DNA from: Luscinia megarhynchos
Taxonomy: Eukaryota > Chordata > Aves > Passeriformes > Turdidae
Reading direction: 5' to 3'
NCBI GenBank assembly: GCA_034336665.1
Contig: CM067568.1
Location: forward strand, 15,161,983 to 15,225,982
DNA: 64,000 bases
Positions 59,720-64,000 of this stretch are shown here, piece by piece. Position 1 is the stretch's first letter. Each line of letters opens with the position of its first letter. Made by a program: the position numbers and the translations under genes. The notes under the pieces were generated by a model that made no database searches, had not been told where the DNA came from, and worked only from the letters and a program-made list of their open reading frames with translations.

Positions 59720-60340
59720 GCACACCGATAACAGTAATCTTTGTTTTCTTCGCAGCTGGGGCATAGCTGAAAAGGGAGGAAGGCAATTAAGAGAATATTA
59801 AGACTTCATCTTCCAAGACGTTGTTGCTTCTGTTCCTCCTCCCTGTCCCCTCTGTTCCCCGTGTGTGGCAGAGAGAGCGGCAGGAGTATTATTTCTCAAG
59901 GCCCACGCTGACGTCAATACGCAGGGTATTTATTTATGAAATCGAATCAAACAGTGGGGGAGAGAGGAGTGGAGGAAGATGGATGCACAGAGTTAGCAGC
60001 TGCCAAGTTAGAATAGAGCAGCAGTCTCCCAGTTTTTTTCTCTCCTCTTTCTGGGGGAGGGATGTGATGATCAGAGCTTTGAAGGCCCAGGGAAAGTGAG
60101 GCAGAAGAGTGAAACAGGCTTAGCATGGAGAGCAGAGGAAAGGTACGGCAAGGAGGAATCATTACAAGGCATTTCTGGGGCTGGGATACTCAGGTGCAGT
60201 CCTTGTGCAGACATCTGCTTTCAGGCAGGCTCTGAGCAGGCTCTAGCAGCCCTTTCCTCCCAGCCTTTTTAGTCTTTACACAGAAAATCCAGCGTTTCCA
60301 GCCTAATAAATAATGACGCCCCATCCTCGTTCCCTGTTTC
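59720..60340. promoter_or_regulatory. Candidate enhancer 3' of IGF2 with CRE and MEF2-like sites
   Basis: A perfect CRE palindrome TGACGTCA at 59909-59916 is followed within about 15 bp by an MEF2-like tatttatttat. A second cluster near 60304-60345 has taataaataatgacg and a Maf/AP-1-like ctcagtcagca. No coding frame. Mammalian IGF2 is driven by mesodermal enhancers downstream, so the position is suggestive only. Confidence 0.35.
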
Positions 60341-61149
60341 AGGCTCAGTCAGCAACACGGCTGTTTGGGGAGCCCAGCACCAAAGTTAACTTGAAGATTA
60401 ATTTGCTTCCTGCAGCCAGTGAGAAACAGTTTTTCAGAGTATAAATTTTGACCACCAGTATAACCATGTGCAGAAACACAGAAAGATGAAACTCAGAAAG
60501 GGAGAGCAGTTTCTTTTCTTTCCCAAGGAGGATACAGGCACCAGTGCAGAGCAACCACAATGGGAAGGGAAAAGGGAACTTAAGGAGCAAAAGTGACCGT
60601 GACAACATGATGCACTTCAGCTTCAAGTCTGGCAATCACTGGGGGAAGATGCCTTTGGGCATCTCTCACCATCCTGGAAGTCACGCATAGAAATGCAAAT
60701 GGCAGTAGGTGAGGATGGCTTTTGTCTTTATCTCACCTGCATATAGCCAGCTGGTTAGCAAAGGATAGAGCTGGGCAGGAGGGAAAGTGAGCATGGCAAG
60801 CAAATTCCTCCTCTTTAGCTCTCTGGGCTCCTCCAGGTTTATCATCGAAAGCCTTCCCTGCACAGCTCCTTTCCCAGCCGGAGGAAAGCCTGCTGCATGG
60901 CATGAGGTGCAGCTGAAAGAACCCTGCAGATCTCCAGGTTTATTTTTACAGCTCCTGCCTTTCCTGGGATTTCCCTTCTGCCTTGCCTCGGGTAAGAGAA
61001 GGTGATACTTTGGACGAATTTCTTCCTTTAAGGGAGAGACCTTGCAAACAGCATCAAGGTGTCAGCCAGCCCCGGGTTTATTGTTTTTCCAAAATAAGGG
61101 AAGAGAGACATGTTCTGGAGATCCGTTTACAAGTCGGACTATCTCCAGT
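60341..61149. other. Downstream DNA, no gene seen
   Basis: Nothing recognised apart from short unsupported open frames. Confidence 0.5.
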
Positions 61150-61500
61150 TATATAATGACACAAGCCTGGCTGCCAGCAAATTGTTGCTCCGAGCTGGGA
61201 AAGACAATCAGCTCGCCTCTCGGGGCGGCGGAGCGCGCACAATGCCGGCTTTGTGCCACCCTGCCACCGGCCCCGGCATGTGCGGGCGAGCCTGGCTCGC
61301 CCATCGCCCTCGGAGGTGGCAGAGGGGCGAGGGGAAGGAAGAGCCCCCGCGGCAGGGCGGGATCCGTGCGCGGGCTGGGGGCGCCGGGGATGGAGCGCGT
61401 CTGCGAGCGCCTTCCTGTGCCGGCGCTGCGGGGATGCCGGCAAATCCATCGGCGCGCCGCAGGGCACGGCGCTGACCCCTCTGCTGGAAACGGGATGAGA
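61150..61500 (+). promoter_or_regulatory. Small CpG island with TATA-like box
   Basis: TATATAA at 61150-61156 is followed by 300 bp of CpG-dense sequence (for example ctcggggcggcggagcgcgc) in an otherwise AT-balanced region. A 19-nt perfect palindrome gggcgagcc-t-ggctcgccc sits at 61284-61302. This looks like the promoter of an unrecognised transcript. No protein frame here resembles a known family. Confidence 0.4.
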
Positions 61501-63329
61501 GGCTTCGCTGTTTGGCTTCCTGCGCTTCCTGGTGCGCTGATGGATTTAGGCTTTCGCTGAAACTCCTGGCGCTGCCTGCGGAGTCGGTGGAAAAAATGTG
61601 ACATCTTAGAGATGGGAAATACCTAACCAGCTCAAAAATGTGCTCACTTAAAAGGGAAAGGCGGTTTCCAGGTGAACTTGCATTCCTGTCCCCAACGGAC
61701 GTGGATGGAAGCAGGGCTTTGGAAAATTCAGACTCTGCTCTGTTTCAAGGCAGCCAGCAATTAGTGAGAGCCGGGTCCTGCTCAGACACGCACCTGGGCC
61801 AAAAACAGGCTTCCAGAGCTGCATACCTGGCCAGGCAGCAAGGACCTGTCCCCTTGGCACAGTGGGGCAGGGACATGCCATGGAGCTGCACATGAAGAAC
61901 ATCTCTCAGCTCTCCTACATGCTACAGCAACCCTGGTTTCAGCAGGCAGTGACGCATGGAGAGGAAAGATGGTCTGAAATAAAATACCCGATGTCGTCAA
62001 CAGCCACAGATTAATTCAGTGAAATCGCTCGTTGCTGCAAGGAGTTAGTGAAAGAAAAACACTGGGAAGAGAATGCTGCCTGTGTGACAAATAAGGGTAC
62101 ACAGAGCTGTGTTTCGCAGGGGAAGTGTTGATAAACAACACTAAACCCTCAGGCTTTGGGGGAGCTAGGTGATGATAACTTGGGGGGCAGAGGAGGCTTC
62201 TGCTAGCAGCTTGTTAGTCTCTGAACACGTTTACCTCATCCTCTACAGTGTTTAATTAAATACAGCACTGCTCTGAACCATTCAGGCAGTTTCTGCTTGC
62301 CTAGACAAAGGTGCTTTGCAGAATTTTTTTCTGTCAAGAGCATGACAAGAATCCTTATGTTAGTACCACCGGTTGGAAATATTATGTGCAAACCTGCACT
62401 GCAGATAAACAAGCGCATCCTCTGCCCGCAGAGCTCCCTCATGCTCTGCTCATGAGGCACACCTGCTCTGCATGCCCATCACACAGTTTCCTGGGTGTCA
62501 GCCCATGCCAGTAAAGCCCCAATGCCAGCCATGTACATGCCTAAGACACAATGCTACTCCCAGTCCAGCCCAGCAAAAACAGTTCCTTCTGGAAGTGAGT
62601 CATATTTCTTCATCTTTCGAACCACTTCAAGCAATTTGTCTTGCAGACTTTCTGACTACATTTACATAAAATGCATCCTTCCTTTCTTTCTATTCTTGGT
62701 TCCCATGCATGGGGTTATTTTAGATGGTGTGCTCAGAGGTCACTGTGACATACACAGAGGGGAGAGCACACTATGCTTTTGGTAGGTACTCTGTAATGTT
62801 TATGCAGGTGGCAGGCTCTTGGTTTCCCTGGGCACTCACCAGGGATTTACATGCCAGCACAATGACACAAAAGGGTAAGTTGCCGGTCACTGCCAGAAAC
62901 GCCACAATTTTGTCTACAAAGTGCAGCTTGTAGACATGAATAACCTCACAAGACCCCTGGAAAAGAAGCTGGGAGTATGGGTTGCTGGCTAAACTGGGGA
63001 GGTGTAAGGGAGGATGGGATCATGGAAAGCTTCCAGGAATGGTTTGTGCATGTGTACGGCATGGTTAGGAACTGTTCCTGCCTGGAATTCGAGTGCAGGC
63101 TATTATTTATATTCTCAAAGCTCTGCCAGTGCATGATGCTTGCAGCATTAGAGCTAGAACTCAAGCCCTGAGCAAGCTGGAGGCTTTCGTTCACATCTGC
63201 AACATGCAAAAAGACCCTTTGGAGTCCAAAGGCAGATGAGGCTGGACAATAAAATAGCCCAAGTCCTTCACAAGTTCCACCCTACAGTTCAGCCTCCTTC
63301 CCAACTCAGCCAGGTGTCTTCAGGTTGGA
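61501..63329. other. Downstream DNA, no gene seen
   Basis: No exon or well-preserved repeat recognised. Confidence 0.5.
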
Positions 63330-63800
63330 AAAGGAACGACTGGGAGGGATATGAGAGAGTTTTCTGAGCTTGTGAGTGGCCTGAGAGCAGGGATGGGTCA
63401 AGCTTTGCTGTCTCTTCCTGTACAAGAGCAGGCAGCATTACATGAAGTTAGCAGGAGACAGAAGGAGATGGCTCTTCATGCAACAGGCAGTAGATCTGTG
63501 AATCTTCTTACCAAAGGATGTTGTGGATATGAGAAGCTTGCATGGATTCAAGGAGAGTTCATGGAAGATAAATCCTCTGAGAGTTCCTAAATACATAAAA
63601 ACCCTATCTGGCTCAGGAAGCTCCTGAGCTGAAAATAGTTGGAATCTGGGAGAACACTGAGGGGAAGTATTGTAGATGCTTGCCCTTGTTCTTACTCTCC
63701 CTAGGCTTCCACTCACAGGCTCTGTTGGGGTCTGGATGTTAGGTTAGACAGACCTTTAGTCTGACCCAGTAGAGCTGTTTTTATGTCCTTATGTAACTTC
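63330..63800 (+). mobile_element. CR1-like LINE 3' end, old copy
   Basis: Follows a common sauropsid repeat in order: accaaaggatgttgtggata, agttcatggaagataaatcc, ctggctcaggaagctcctga, then gttaggttagacagaccttt, agtctgacccagtagagctg and a terminal ttatgtccttatg. This 3' tail type is shared by CR1-like LINEs and dependent SINEs in turtles and birds. The 5' limit is approximate. Confidence 0.65.
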
Positions 63801-64000
63801 ATACAGAGATAAGATGGATTCTTGCATGGTTCCTTCCCAAAGCTCACCACCCTCAAGCACCCTCACCCACTACCACAGCTCAAGCACCATGCACACCTTT
63901 TCCAGGTTGCATTTGACTGAGCAGCTGAAGCTCCTGGCTGCTGGCAGACAGATTTTGTGAACAGCTTAAGGCTTGTATGCCTGAAAAAAGCTTGCTCTCG
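63801..64000. other. Window end, nothing seen
   Basis: Unremarkable sequence to the end of the window. Confidence 0.5.

Noticed and set aside
61149..61604. 151-codon - strand frame over the 61.2-kb CpG island
   Set aside because: Stop-poor because of GC content; residues look random. Only the island itself is reported.
55716..64000. H19 or a neighbouring protein gene such as MRPL23
   Set aside because: No recognisable exon sequence. H19 is poorly conserved and is not expected in birds, so absence by eye says little beyond this window.

Overview
The window is vertebrate genomic DNA, almost certainly avian. It carries the amniote TH-INS-IGF2 cluster, all on the + strand. Three things point to a bird: the insulin A chain has the avian His-Asn-Thr at A8-A10, the IGF2 signal and B-domain residues are bird-like, and the interspersed repeats are CR1 LINE fragments plus old MIR-type SINE remnants. 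Insulin differs from the chicken protein as I recall it (Val at B2, Gln at B27), so this is probably not a galliform; I cannot name the species.

Layout. (1) 1-2100: last intron, last coding exon and 3'UTR of tyrosine hydroxylase (TH). (2) About 2.1-16 kb: TH-INS intergenic DNA with a badly decayed antisense endogenous retrovirus (about 3.9-7.5 kb), a CR1 piece, MIR-type remnants and a GC-rich GATA-motif block near 10.5 kb. (3) 16.1-19.6 kb: a complete three-exon insulin gene with TATA box, two introns at the ancestral positions and a poly(A) signal. (4) 19.6-37.3 kb: intergenic DNA with no supported gene. (5) 37.4-55.7 kb: IGF2, with a CpG-island promoter with tandem TATA boxes, a leader exon, three coding exons and a 2.3-kb 3'UTR. 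(6) 55.7-64 kb: downstream DNA with a CRE/MEF2-like block, a small CpG island with a TATA-like box, and a CR1-like LINE 3' end.

The genes encode secreted hormones and growth factors (INS, IGF2) and a catecholamine-synthesis enzyme (TH). They share synteny rather than a pathway. The two hormone genes are paralogous: each has the B-C-A core and a phase-1 intron inside or just before the C region.

The most notable observations are: (a) the first AUG in the IGF2 leader exon is in frame with IGF2 across the splice junction, predicting a 38-residue N-terminal extension; (b) a perfect one-base-loop G-quadruplex motif in the IGF2 3'UTR flanked by two inverted repeats, resembling the architecture described at the mammalian IGF2 mRNA cleavage site; (c) a 32-bp-arm hairpin of pre-miRNA size inside the retroviral remnant; (d) a candidate unannotated promoter/CpG island at 61.2 kb. 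No prokaryotic-type operon or CRISPR array is present.
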